DNA from: Kutzneria viridogrisea
Lineage (GTDB): Bacteria > Actinomycetota > Actinomycetes > Mycobacteriales > Pseudonocardiaceae
Length of the DNA: 64,000 nt
Assembly: GCA_014138725.1 (NCBI GenBank)
Contig: JACJID010000008.1
Coordinates: 248,001 to 312,000, forward strand
Direction of reading: 5' to 3'
Part shown: positions 24,872-33,788 of the stretch, piece after piece
Layout of the letters: each line of letters opens with the position of its first letter
Numbering within the stretch: the stretch's first letter is position 1
Position numbers and translations under genes: made by a program
Notes under the pieces: model-generated
Database searches by the model: none
Told to the model about the DNA's origin: nothing
Seen by the model: only the letters and a program-made list of their open reading frames with translations

Positions 24872-27694
24872 CTAAACAGCCAGCCGGGCGAGCAGCTGCT
24901 CGGTGTCGGCCGCGTAGGGCGAGCGCATCCGCCGGTAGACGTCCAGGGCCAGCCCGAGCTCGAAGCGGGCGGGCTGCTTGCGACCCTGGTCCAGGTAGAG
25001 CTCGCCGAGTTGGTGGTGCAGCATGGCTTCCACGTAGGCCATGCCGTGCTTCTGCGCCAGGCGCAGGCCTTCCCGCGCGTAGCCCTCGGCCTCGTCGTAC
25101 CGCTTGAGCTGGCGGCTCACCCAGCACAGGTTGGCCAGCGCGCGGGCGGCGTCCTCGTCGTTGCCGCCAGCGCGGTGCAGGCCCAGCGCGCGCTGGTAGT
25201 TGTCGAAGGCGCTGTCGTAGCGGCCCTGGTCCTGGTCCAGCACGCCGAGGTTGTTCAGCGCCACCGCCTCACCCTGCTGGTCACCGAGCGTCCGGTACAG
25301 CGCGAGCGCGCGGCCCAGGTGGGTGTGCGCCTGCTCGTAACGGCGCAGCTCGGTGTGGATACCGCCCAGGTTGTCCTCGGCGGTGGCCTGCAACGCCAGT
25401 TCCCCGAGCTCGCGGGCGATCTGGTGCGCGCGCTCGTAGTTGCGCAGCGCCTCGGTGTAGCCGCCGACCAGCTCGGCGGCGTTGCCCAGCCCGCGCAGCA
25501 TGAGCGCCTCACCGGCCCGGTCGCCCACGGCCTGCGCGCTGGCGAGCCCGAGCCGGAACAGGTCGGCCCAGTCGGCGGCGAGCCCGCGCAGGTACAGGTA
25601 GGAGCGCAGGCACAGGGCGAGCTGCCAGGCGCGCCGGTGCAGGCCCTTCGCGGCGCCGAAGCGCACGGCGGCGACCAGGCCGGGCCACTCCGCGTCGAAC
25701 CAGCGCAGGGCCTGGTCGGCGGTGGCGATGACCGGGGTCTCGCCGGGGTCGGCGGGCAGGTCGGGCCGGTAGCTGTCGCGCGGCGGGCGGATCAGCCGGT
25801 GCGCGTGGTCGGCCACGACCAGGTAGTGGTCCAGCAGCCGGTTGCCCAGTTCGGCGCGCTGCTCGGCGGTGAGCTCGGTCTCGGCCAGTTCCCTGGCGTG
25901 CAGGCGCAGCAGGTCGTGGATGACGAACCGGTCGGCCCTGGTCTCGGTGATCAGGTGGGCGCCCGCCAGCTCGCGCAGCCGCCTGCGGGCGGTGACCAGG
26001 TCGGTCCGGCACAGCGCCGCGACCAGGTACGGGGTGACCGTGGGCCCCTGGTGCACGCCGAGCACGCGGAAGGTCTCGGCCAGGTCGGGGTGCAGCGCCC
26101 GGTAGGACACGTCGAAGGCCCCGCGCACGCTGGTGTCGGCGTCCTCCAGGTCCAGCGCGCGCAGGCGGTGCTGTTCGTCGGCCAGCTCGGCGACCAGGTC
26201 CTGAACCGTCCACTGTGGACTCGCCGCGAGCCGGGCCGCCGCGATGCGCAGCGCCAGCGGCAGTTGGCCGCACAGCCGGGCGAGCGTGCGCAGCGCCTCG
26301 ATCTCCTCGCCGCGGCGCTGGTGCCCGCCGCTGGTGTCGAGCAGTCGGATGGCCGCCTCGCTGGAGAGCGTGTCCAGGGTGAGCAGTCGCGCGCCACCGC
26401 GGGCCACCAGCCCGTCCAGCCTGCGCCTGCTGGTGACCAGCACGAGGGAGCCGGTGCCCGCGGGCAGCAGCGGGCGGACCTGCTCGGAGTCGCGGGCGTC
26501 GTCGAGCAGCACCAGCACGCGGCGCTCGGCGAGCACCGAGCGGTACAGGGCGGCGCGCTCGTCGGTGTCCAGCGGGATCGCCTCCGCCGGTACACCCAGT
26601 GCGAGCAGGAACTGGGTCAGCACCTCGGCGGGCGAGGTGGGCGGCTGCGCGGAGTCGAACCCGCGCAACGCGGCGAACAGCTGCCCGTCGGGGAAGGCGC
26701 CCGCGGTGCGGTGCGACCAGGTCAGCGCCAGCGCGGACTTGCCGATGCCGGGCGGGCCGATCAGCCCGGCCAGGGTGATGGCGCCCTCACCGCCCGGACC
26801 GGCGTGCAGCAGGCCGTCCATCCAGGACAGCTCCACGTCGCGCCCGGCGAAGGAGCTGCTCGCGGGCGGCAGCTGGGCGGGGATGACCGTGCCGTAGGAC
26901 AGCGGGCGGTGCGCCCCGGTGCCGGGCAGCCGCAGTGCGGGGTCGTCGCGCAGCACCTGCTCGTGCAGCTGGCGCAGCTCGGGCCCGGGGTCCACGCCGA
27001 GCTCCTCGGAGGCGTAGCGCTGGAAGCGGCGGTAGGACACCAGCGCGTCGATGCGCCGCGCCGAGCGGTACTGGGCGAGCATCAGCAGGCTGAGCAGCCG
27101 CTCGCGGGAGGGGTGCTCCTCGACCAGCCGGCGCAGCTCGCCGACGACCTCGGCGTGCTTGCCCAGCTCCAGGTCGGCGCAGACCCGCTCCTCCACGGCG
27201 ACCAGCCGCAGCTCGTCCAGGTCGGGCAGGCCGGTGGCCAGCGGGGCGTCGACCAGCACCGGGCCGCGCCACAGCCGCAGCGCCGCGCGCAGCAGCTCGG
27301 CGCGCTCGGCGGCGGGGCGCCCGCTGGCCTGGGCGATCAACGTGCGGGCCCGGTGCAGGTCCACCTGGTCGGGTTCGACCTGCAACAGGTAGCCGGGCGG
27401 CCGGGTGAGGATGCTCGCGGGGCCGCCCGCGGTGCCCAGGATGCGGCGCAGCTTGGAGACGTAGCCGTGCACGATGGTGCGGGCGGTGTCCGGCGGGTCC
27501 TCGCCCCACAGCGCGTCCACGATCTGGTCGAAGGCGACCACCTGGTTGGCGTCGAGCACGAGCAGTGCGAGCAGGCTGCGCACCCCGCTGCCGCCCAGCG
27601 GCGCGGGCCTGCCGTCCAGCAGGATCTGGACCGGTCCGAGCACACCGAACTCCAGCAGCGGGCCGGTCCGTTCGATCGAGCGCGACTGCGTCAT
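24872..27694 (-). CDS. SARP-family regulator: wHTH - BTAD - NB-ARC - TPR (AfsR type)
   Basis: A 940-residue regulator. Residues about 14-105 form an OmpR-like winged helix (LEFGVLGPVQILLDG to TIVHGYVSKLRRILG). A bacterial transcription-activation domain extends to about residue 255. An NB-ARC ATPase follows with Walker A in GPPGIGKSALALTW, then TPRs (YTEALRNYERAHQIA; YDSAFDNYQRALGLH). The ATG at 27694 places the DNA-binding domain close to the N-terminus; a longer upstream extension was not favoured. AfsR-type regulators activate secondary-metabolite or developmental genes. No biosynthetic cluster touches it directly. Confidence 0.87.
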   Translation of the reverse strand: MTQSRSIERTGPLLEFGVLGPVQILLDGRPAPLGGSGVRSLLALLVLDANQVVAFDQIVDALWGEDPPDTARTIVHGYVSKLRRILGTAGGPASILTRPPGYLLQVEPDQVDLHRARTLIAQASGRPAAERAELLRAALRLWRGPVLVDAPLATGLPDLDELRLVAVEERVCADLELGKHAEVVGELRRLVEEHPSRERLLSLLMLAQYRSARRIDALVSYRRFQRYASEELGVDPGPELRQLHEQVLRDDPALRLPGTGAHRPLSYGTVIPAQLPPASSSFAGRDVELSWMDGLLHAGPGGEGAITLAGLIGPPGIGKSALALTWSHRTAGAFPDGQLFAALRGFDSAQPPTSPAEVLTQFLLALGVPAEAIPLDTDERAALYRSVLAERRVLVLLDDARDSEQVRPLLPAGTGSLVLVTSRRRLDGLVARGGARLLTLDTLSSEAAIRLLDTSGGHQRRGEEIEALRTLARLCGQLPLALRIAAARLAASPQWTVQDLVAELADEQHRLRALDLEDADTSVRGAFDVSYRALHPDLAETFRVLGVHQGPTVTPYLVAALCRTDLVTARRRLRELAGAHLITETRADRFVIHDLLRLHARELAETELTAEQRAELGNRLLDHYLVVADHAHRLIRPPRDSYRPDLPADPGETPVIATADQALRWFDAEWPGLVAAVRFGAAKGLHRRAWQLALCLRSYLYLRGLAADWADLFRLGLASAQAVGDRAGEALMLRGLGNAAELVGGYTEALRNYERAHQIARELGELALQATAEDNLGGIHTELRRYEQAHTHLGRALALYRTLGDQQGEAVALNNLGVLDQDQGRYDSAFDNYQRALGLHRAGGNDEDAARALANLCWVSRQLKRYDEAEGYAREGLRLAQKHGMAYVEAMLHHQLGELYLDQGRKQPARFELGLALDVYRRMRSPYAADTEQLLARLAV

Positions 27695-27818
27695 GCGGCG
27701 CCTGTCATGCTGGGCGGCTCCCTGGAGTTGCTGCGGCCTGGCCTGCGGCGGGGACAACTTACGCGACCTCATCGGACACGGGTGAGCACAGTCCCCCGTT
27801 CAGAGCAAGGGGCAACCA

Positions 27819-27842
27819 CTCACAGCAGCATCTCACAGCAGC
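27819..27842. promoter_or_regulatory. 11-bp direct repeat upstream of the SARP gene
   Basis: CTCACAGCAGC occurs at 27819-27829 and 27832-27842, a 13-bp period, about 130 bp upstream of the SARP start. SARPs bind direct repeats, usually with an 11-bp period, so this is a possible but imperfect autoregulatory site. Confidence 0.3.
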
Positions 27843-27893
27843 CAGCGCCCGATCGAGGGAAAGCGCTCGCCGGTTTGCGAGTCAGGACACGAG

Positions 27894-30425
27894 TCAGGAC
27901 AGCAGCTTCGCCAGCCGCACCCGCACGCTGGCCACCCAGGGGGAACCGATGTGGCCGAAGGACTTCAGCGCGTCCTGCCACACCGCGCGCGCCGCGGGCT
28001 TGTCGCCCCTGGCCAGGTGCACGTCCCCGATGCCGCGCAGCGCGTAGCCCTCGCGCAGCGAGGAGCCGCACACCCGGGAGAGCCGGACCGCCTCCGCGAA
28101 GCAGGTCTGCGCCCGGTCCAACAGCCCGGCGCCGAGGTTGGTCTCACCCAGGTGCACCCGCACCCAGGCCTGCCGCTCCTCGTCCCCGAACTCCTCGTAG
28201 ATCAGCAGGGCCTGGTTGTTGCAGGACAGCGCGGCCCGGTAGTCCCCGCGCAGCCGTGCCAGCTCGCCGAGGTTGCTCAGCGGCTGGGCCTGCAGGTACC
28301 GGTCGCCGAGCAGCCGGTGCAGTGCGAGGGCCTGCCGCGAGCGCTGCGTGGCCTCGGTGTGCCGGCCCAGGTGGAACAGCGCGGACCCGGCCAGCCCCGC
28401 ACCCAGGGCCACCGCGGCCAGGTCGCCCTCGCCCATGGCCAGCCGCTGGCAGTCGTCGTGCTCGGTGAAGGAGCGCTCGTGCTGGCCCAGCCTGCCGTGC
28501 AGCACGCCAAGCCCGGACAGCATGAGCGCCTCACCGACCTGGTCGCCCGCGGCCCGCGCCGCGGCCAGGCCCAGCTCGTGGCTGGTGCGCCAGTCCTCCC
28601 ACGGGCAGCGGACGGCGAGGAAGTCGAACAGCAGCCTGGCCAGCCGCCACACCGGGTCGTTGAGCCCGGCGGCCTGGGCCTCGCGCAGCGCGCCGATCAG
28701 GTTGGCGCGCTCCCGCTCGAACCAGGCCAGGGCCTGCCCTCGGGTGCGCAGCTCGGGGGTGACCAGCGGGCTGCCCACCGAGGGTGCGAGCCGGTCCACC
28801 GGCGGGCGGATCAGCCGCCGGGCGCGGTCGGCGACCACGCAGTAGTAGGCCAGCCCGCGGTGCGCGATGGCCAGCGCGTCGGCGATCGGCAGTTCGGTGG
28901 CGGCCACCTCGCGGGAGTGCAGCCGCACCAGGTCGTGCATGCCGAACCAGTCCTGGCCCAGCTCGGTCACCAGGTGTGCCGCGGCCAGCGCCCGCAGGGT
29001 GGCCCTGGCCGAGGCGGGCGAGCAGGAGTTCATCGCGGCGATCAGGTGCGGGCCGAACTGGCTGCCGGGCAGCAGGCCGATCATGCGGAACACGGCGGCG
29101 TGCTCGGGGGCGAGCCTGCGGTAGGACACGTCGAAGGCGCGGCCGACACTGATCTGCACCTCGTCGGCGTCGGAGATGTGCAGTGCGCGCAGCCGGTACC
29201 GCTCGTCGGCCAGTTCCTCGGCCAGCCGGGCCAGGCTGCCCCGCGGGGAGACCGCCAGCCGGGCGCCGACGATGCGCAGCGCCAGCGGCAGGTGCCCGCA
29301 CATGGCGGCGACCCGGCGCGCGTTCACCGGGTCGTGCTGGGACCAGCGCACCCCGGTGACCTCGTCGATCAGCCGGACGGCCTGCGCGCGGGACAGGGTG
29401 CCCACCGGCACGTAGGCGGCACCGTCGCGGGCGACCAGCCCGTCCAGCCTGCGCCTGCTGGTGACCAGCACCAGCGAGCCCGCCCCGCCGGGCAGCAGCG
29501 GGCGGACCTGCTCGGAGTCGCGGGCGTCGTCGAGCAGCACCAGCACCCGCCTGCCGGTGAGCAGCGAGCGGTAGAGCGCGGCCCGCTCCGCCAGGTCGAC
29601 CGGCACGTCCTCGGCGGCGACGCCGAGCGCGAGCAGGAAGCGGCGCAGCACCTCGGCGGGCTCCACCGGCGGGCGGTCCGGGTCGAACCCGCGCAGCCCG
29701 GCGTAGAGCTGGCCGCCGGGGAAGCCGTCGGCGACCCGGCTGGCCCAGGTCACGGCGAGCGCGGTCTTGCCGGCACCGGCCGCGCCGACCACCACGCTCA
29801 GCGGGCGGCCGTCCTCGGCCAGCAGCTGGTCCAGCGCGGCCAGCTCGTCCTCACGACCGGTGAAGCCCGAGGGGGGCGGCGGCAGCTGGGCGGGCACGAC
29901 CTCGGTCCGGGACCGTTCGGTCACGGCCGGGGTCAGCGCGGGGTCCTCGTAGAGGATCCGGTCGTACAGCGTGCGCAGTTCGGGGTCGGCGGGCTGGTCG
30001 GTGTGGCCGGTGCGCTGGTGCTCGTAGACGGCCAGTGCCTCGCTGCGGCGGCCGAGCCGGTGCAGTGCGAGCATCCTGCGGCCGATCAGCTCCCGGCGGG
30101 CGCAACCGGGCATGGCGGACGGATCGGCCTCGGCGATGACCTCGTCCAGTTGCACGTCCACCCGCTCGGGGTCCACCCGCAACCGATAGCCCCCCGGCTC
30201 GGCGAGCAGCTCGGTGCTCCCGCCGGGGTCGGCCTTGTCCAGCAGCACCCGCAGCTCGTCGGCGGCCTCGGCCCGGTCGGTGGCCACCAGCAGGCCGGGC
30301 CGCAGCGCGAGCTGGCACAGCAGCTCACGCGCCTGTGCGTCCTCGACGACGAACGGCCCGTCCAGCCCTATCACCTCCACCTGACCGAGCAGGCGGATCA
30401 GCAGCCGATCCTCCGCCGCGGCCAC
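27894..30425 (-). CDS. SARP-like NB-ARC - TPR regulator with reduced DNA-binding region
   Basis: An 843-residue relative of the neighbouring SARP gene. The NB-ARC core (GAAGAGKTALAVTW; RVLVLLDDARDSEQVRPLLP) and TPRs are intact and close to those of the neighbour. The N-terminal 165 residues hold only a shortened, degenerate winged helix and BTAD (LLGQVEVIGLDG; ELRTLYDRIL), where about 250 residues are usual. It may no longer bind DNA by itself and could work by partnering. The GTG has a GGGGGGA site. Confidence 0.8.
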   Translation of the reverse strand: MAAAEDRLLIRLLGQVEVIGLDGPFVVEDAQARELLCQLALRPGLLVATDRAEAADELRVLLDKADPGGSTELLAEPGGYRLRVDPERVDVQLDEVIAEADPSAMPGCARRELIGRRMLALHRLGRRSEALAVYEHQRTGHTDQPADPELRTLYDRILYEDPALTPAVTERSRTEVVPAQLPPPPSGFTGREDELAALDQLLAEDGRPLSVVVGAAGAGKTALAVTWASRVADGFPGGQLYAGLRGFDPDRPPVEPAEVLRRFLLALGVAAEDVPVDLAERAALYRSLLTGRRVLVLLDDARDSEQVRPLLPGGAGSLVLVTSRRRLDGLVARDGAAYVPVGTLSRAQAVRLIDEVTGVRWSQHDPVNARRVAAMCGHLPLALRIVGARLAVSPRGSLARLAEELADERYRLRALHISDADEVQISVGRAFDVSYRRLAPEHAAVFRMIGLLPGSQFGPHLIAAMNSCSPASARATLRALAAAHLVTELGQDWFGMHDLVRLHSREVAATELPIADALAIAHRGLAYYCVVADRARRLIRPPVDRLAPSVGSPLVTPELRTRGQALAWFERERANLIGALREAQAAGLNDPVWRLARLLFDFLAVRCPWEDWRTSHELGLAAARAAGDQVGEALMLSGLGVLHGRLGQHERSFTEHDDCQRLAMGEGDLAAVALGAGLAGSALFHLGRHTEATQRSRQALALHRLLGDRYLQAQPLSNLGELARLRGDYRAALSCNNQALLIYEEFGDEERQAWVRVHLGETNLGAGLLDRAQTCFAEAVRLSRVCGSSLREGYALRGIGDVHLARGDKPAARAVWQDALKSFGHIGSPWVASVRVRLAKLLS

Positions 30426-30514
30426 GCGTGTCCCCCCAGATCAGGTGACTCCTCCTCCAGCGCAAGCTACCGGCGTGACCGAGGGCCCGTCTGCCCGCAC
30501 GGGCCAAATTGCCC

Positions 30515-30543
30515 CTTATTCCTGCCCGATCTGGTGTGAACAA
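30515..30543 (-). promoter_or_regulatory. Candidate promoter of the second SARP-like gene
   Basis: On the minus strand TTGTTC (30538-30543) and AATAAG (30515-30520) are 17 bp apart, in a locally AT-richer stretch about 90 bp before the GTG at 30425. It was found by inspection only. Confidence 0.35.
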
Positions 30544-30604
30544 AGGAGAAACACGGCCCGAACGTATGAAGAGGACGCACCGGGTGCCGGGCCGTGGAGA
30601 CGAA

Positions 30605-30650
30605 GCGGCCCCCACCCGGGTGCTCCCGATTGCGCCCGGGTGGGGGCCGC
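30605..30650 (-). terminator. Hairpin terminator after the flavin monooxygenase gene
   Basis: Perfect 16-bp arms (GCGGCCCCCACCCGGG at 30605-30620 and its complement at 30635-30650) flank a 14-nt loop, about 200 nt beyond the monooxygenase stop. It isolates that gene from the SARP-like gene. The rest of the 428-bp gap 30426-30853 has no convincing coding region; 30700-30850 is AT-richer than its surroundings. Confidence 0.7.
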
Positions 30651-30853
30651 GCCTCGACGACTTGACCAACAGCGGTACGGGACTCACCCCGAGCGGGAAC
30701 CCCGGACTGCTCTTGATCAACGTCAACGAAGCGGAAGTGGACCAGTGCCAAGGAATTTGGCAAACCGACCGCTCCCTGGTCTGCGCCTACAACTTAACAG
30801 AGCGCGTGCGAGCCGTCACAACCACCCACCCTTTTGGACTACCAGCACCCTGA

Positions 30854-32272
30854 TCAGCGACGCAGCGTCGCCGGGGCACCAAACCACTGGCGCAGAACCG
30901 CTTCGAGGTCACGCGGGCCGCCGTCGACCCACACCACGTGACCGTCCGGCCGCAGCAGCACCGCCCCCGCGTCGAGCTCCTCGCCGCACTCGGCCACCAC
31001 GTCCACCCGGTCCGCCCAGCCCGGCACCGACAGCCCCCGCCCGGTCTGGTCCAGCAGCAGCCCGCGCCCGGTGCGCAGCAGGTCGTAGAGCCGCCCCGAC
31101 TTTAGCCCGACATCGCGCATCCGCTTGCCCAGCAGCGGATGCGCGCCCTCGCCGACCTCGTAGCGGATGTCCACCGCGCTGATCATCCCGGTGAGGTACC
31201 GGCAGGTGTCCTCCTGGTCGAGCAGCTCGGACAGGAAGTCGCGCAGGGACTCCGAGCGCATCAACTGGCCCTGCACCCGGGTGTTCTCCAGCACCCGGGC
31301 GCCCACCGGGTGCCGCTCCGAGTGGTAGGTGTCCAGCAGGCCCTCCGGGGCCCAGCCGTTGACCTGCGCGGCCAGCTTCCAGCCCAGGTTGAACGCGTCC
31401 TGCAGGCCCAGGTTCAGCCCCTGACCACCGGCGGGCAGGTGGATGTGCGCCGCGTCCCCGGCCAGCAGCACCCGGCCGACCCGGTACCGCCGCGCCTGCC
31501 TGCTGGCGTTGCCGAAGCGCGAGATCCAGCGCGGCGAGTGCGCACCGAAGTCGGTGCCCGCGACCTCGCGCAGCCGCTGCTTGATCTCCGCCAGGGTCGG
31601 CGGCACGCTGCGGTCGGCGGCCACCTCCGCGGCGTTCACCGTCACCCGGTACAGCCCGTCGCCCAGGTGGAAGCAGCCCAGCACCCCGTTGGGCCGGATG
31701 CTGAACGGGGCCTCGCCGGGGGACTCGGTCAGCTCCACGTCGGCCAGCACCATGTCCATCTGGGACGGCGTGCCGGGGAAGTCCACACCGAGCAGCCCGC
31801 GCACCGTGCTGCGCCCGCCGTCGCAGCCCACCACGTAGCTCGCACGCAACTGCTGCCCGTCGGCCAGCTCCACGGTGACGCCCTGCTCGTCCTGGCTCAG
31901 CCCGGTCACGGCGCTGCCCCGGCGGATCTCCGCGCCCAGCTCCAGCGCGCGCTCGGTGAGCAAGCGCTCGGTCGTCGCCTGCGGGGTGCCCAGCGCGAAC
32001 GGGTGGGCGGTGTCCAGCAGGTCGTAGCGCAGCTTGAACACGCCGGCGAAGTGGCCGCCCAACCCCCTGCGCGGGCTGGACTCCACGAAACGGTCCAGCA
32101 GCCCGCGCTGCGCGAGCACCTCCACGCTGCGCACGTGCAGCCCCAGCGCCCTGGACTGCCCGCTGGGCTCGGCCAGCCGCTCCAGCACCACCGTGCGCAC
32201 CCCGGCCAGCCGCAGCTCGCAGGCCAGCATCATGCCGGTCGGACCCCCGCCGACGACCACGACGTCGATCAT
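30854..32272 (-). CDS. Class A flavin monooxygenase, rifampicin monooxygenase (Rox)-like
   Basis: A 472-residue FAD-dependent aromatic hydroxylase. The N-terminal FAD motif is IDVVVVGGGPTGMMLACELRL, the middle DG motif is YVVGCDGGRSTVRGLLGV, and the GD motif is VLLAGDAAHIHLPAGGQGLNLGLQDA. Length and segments such as SRALGLHVRSVEVLAQRGLL and GTDFGAHSPRWISRFG closely resemble Rox enzymes that inactivate rifampicin, as I recall them. The inner ATG at 32272 has a GGGGG site; an ATG four codons earlier lacks one. The divergent TetR regulator with three shared operators suggests induction by an aromatic compound. Confidence 0.82.
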   Translation of the reverse strand: MIDVVVVGGGPTGMMLACELRLAGVRTVVLERLAEPSGQSRALGLHVRSVEVLAQRGLLDRFVESSPRRGLGGHFAGVFKLRYDLLDTAHPFALGTPQATTERLLTERALELGAEIRRGSAVTGLSQDEQGVTVELADGQQLRASYVVGCDGGRSTVRGLLGVDFPGTPSQMDMVLADVELTESPGEAPFSIRPNGVLGCFHLGDGLYRVTVNAAEVAADRSVPPTLAEIKQRLREVAGTDFGAHSPRWISRFGNASRQARRYRVGRVLLAGDAAHIHLPAGGQGLNLGLQDAFNLGWKLAAQVNGWAPEGLLDTYHSERHPVGARVLENTRVQGQLMRSESLRDFLSELLDQEDTCRYLTGMISAVDIRYEVGEGAHPLLGKRMRDVGLKSGRLYDLLRTGRGLLLDQTGRGLSVPGWADRVDVVAECGEELDAGAVLLRPDGHVVWVDGGPRDLEAVLRQWFGAPATLRR

Positions 32273-32282
32273 CAGAACCCCC

Positions 32283-32335
32283 ATGCTTAACGTCGTTAAA
32301 TTTAACGTCGTTAAGCATGGATCTAACGACGTTAA
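32283..32335. promoter_or_regulatory. Three TetR operators in the divergent promoter
   Basis: TTAACGTCGTTAA is a 13-bp palindrome present at 32287-32299 and 32302-32314, with a one-mismatch-type copy (CTAACGACGTTAA) at 32323-32335. The first two make up a larger 36-bp near-palindrome, 32283-32318. The sites fill the 73-bp gap between the two start codons and so would block both promoters. Confidence 0.82.
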
Positions 32336-32345
32336 GCTGTCAACC

Positions 32346-32969
32346 ATGAAACTCAGCAGGGAGGCCGTGATCCGGGCCGCGCTGGAGCTGCTCGACGAGG
32401 TCGGGCTGGACGGGCTGACCCTGCGCGGGATCGCGACCCGGCTGGGCGTGCAGGCGCCCGCGCTGTACTGGCACGTCAAGAACAAGCGCGAGCTGATCGA
32501 CGAGATGGCCACCGCGATCCTGCATGAGGCGCTGTCCGGGATGCCGCTTGCCAGCGAGCACGAGTCCTGGGCCGACTGGCTGGCCGAACTGGCCCGCGGC
32601 TACCGGGCGATGACCCTGCGGTACCGCGACGGGGGCCGGGTGCTGTCCGGGGCACACACCCCGGCGCCAGAGCTGTACCGGATGCTGGAGACGGTGCTGC
32701 GCGTGCTGACCGAGGCCGGGTTCTCGGCGCGGGAGGGGCTGCGCGCGATCACCACGCTGATCAGTTTCGTGTCCGGGTTCGTGATCGAGGAGCAGGCCCT
32801 GCAAGCCATCGCGGAGCGCAGGCTGGCCGAGGACCGCCCCGACCCGCTGCTGTTCCCACTGCTGAGCAGTGGGAACAGCAGTACGCTGGACAGCTCGATC
32901 AGCGACGAGACCTTCGAGTACGGGCTCAAGCTGCTGCTGGACGGGATGCGGGTCGCCCGGCTCAGCTGA
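32346..32969 (+). CDS. TetR family repressor
   Basis: A 207-residue TetR protein. The N-terminal helix-turn-helix is LTLRGIATRLGVQAPALYWHVKNKRELI, the classic TetR-class recognition region (with an unusually Tet-like YWHVKNK). The C-terminal ligand-binding part has the TetR_C pattern (FVSGFVIEEQALQ). The ATG at 32346 is preceded by the triple operator. It almost certainly controls the Rox-like monooxygenase and itself. It ends 8 bp inside the convergent ApbE-like gene. Confidence 0.88.
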   Translation: MKLSREAVIRAALELLDEVGLDGLTLRGIATRLGVQAPALYWHVKNKRELIDEMATAILHEALSGMPLASEHESWADWLAELARGYRAMTLRYRDGGRVLSGAHTPAPELYRMLETVLRVLTEAGFSAREGLRAITTLISFVSGFVIEEQALQAIAERRLAEDRPDPLLFPLLSSGNSSTLDSSISDETFEYGLKLLLDGMRVARLS

Positions 32970-33666
32970 CCTCGACCACGATCAGCTCGTCCAGTGCGGC
33001 CGAGCGGTGCACCACGTGCTCGGCGTCCACCGCGAACACCAGGCAGCCCGGCTGCGAGTCGGCCCAGGACACCCCGTCCGGGCCCAGTGCGTAGGCCGCC
33101 GCGGCCACCACCCCGGCCGTGATCAGGTCCGCCGCCACCACGCTGACCGCGAGCAGCCCGCCACCCGGGCCCCGTTCGACGGGCACGCGCGTGGCCACCG
33201 CCAGGTCGCGCACCCCCAGCACCGCGCACACCCGGTCAGCCAGCTCGGGGTGCCGGATGCCCACCACCCACGGCCTGCCCGGTTCCGGCTCGCCCACGGC
33301 CAGCACGTCCCCGCCCGCGTTCAGGCAGAAGTTCGCCGAGCCCCCGGCCCGCAGCCGGTCGGCCGCCCGCCGCACCGCCCAGCCCAGCGCCGCCGGGCCG
33401 GGGTCCAGCCGCCCGCCGGGCGTGCGCGCGCTGAACGCGCCACCGGTGAGCCGCTCGTAGTAGGCGCAGATGCCCAGCACCTCGGCCAGGTCCACGGGCA
33501 GTTCCGCCAGCTCGCCCCGCTCCAGGCGGCACACCTGGCTGTCGGCCAGCCCTGGGTTGAACCGCCGGTCCAGTTCGGCCAGGCAGTCGTAGGCCCCGTC
33601 GGCGGGCACCCCGTCGCGGACCTCGATCGACACCGGTCGTCCCAGCAGCTGCTCGACTCTGCTCAT
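32962..33666 (-). CDS. ApbE-like FAD:protein FMN transferase, short form
   Basis: A 234-residue protein resembling ApbE flavin transferases, which attach FMN to a Thr of target proteins. It has LDRRFNPGLADSQVCRL near the start, FCLNAGGDVLAVG in the middle and a late ADLITAGVVAAAAYALG. It is shorter than usual (about 300 or more) and lacks an export signal. The typical metal-binding region is only weakly visible. The ATG at 33666 is clear. Flavinylation of a partner is possible; a target protein is not apparent nearby. Confidence 0.65.
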   Translation of the reverse strand: MSRVEQLLGRPVSIEVRDGVPADGAYDCLAELDRRFNPGLADSQVCRLERGELAELPVDLAEVLGICAYYERLTGGAFSARTPGGRLDPGPAALGWAVRRAADRLRAGGSANFCLNAGGDVLAVGEPEPGRPWVVGIRHPELADRVCAVLGVRDLAVATRVPVERGPGGGLLAVSVVAADLITAGVVAAAAYALGPDGVSWADSQPGCLVFAVDAEHVVHRSAALDELIVVEVS

Positions 33667-33788
33667 GTCCCCAGGGTGCGCGGGGCTGGTGGGAGCCGCC
33701 TTTGCGTCGGCTGTCGAATTCCTGTCGATGCGCCACGAGTGGTGGGTTCGGCTCGCCCGGTCCGGCCCGGGTGCAGCACGATGTCCAG

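Noticed and set aside
24872-30425. SARP genes as cluster-situated regulators of a nearby antibiotic cluster
   Set aside because: No PKS, NRPS or terpene genes lie next to them. The only synthetase (46915-50805) is 16 kb away with several unrelated transcription units between.
24758-30539. Very long plus-strand frames (over 1200 and 860 codons) opposite the two SARP genes
   Set aside because: Composition is Gln/Val/Gly/Arg repeats typical of antisense frames in GC-rich DNA. The opposite strand encodes complete NB-ARC/TPR proteins with intact motifs.
30467-30853. Frames of about 100 codons in the gap before the second SARP-like gene
   Set aside because: They cross a strong terminator hairpin, have no start signals and no recognisable sequence.
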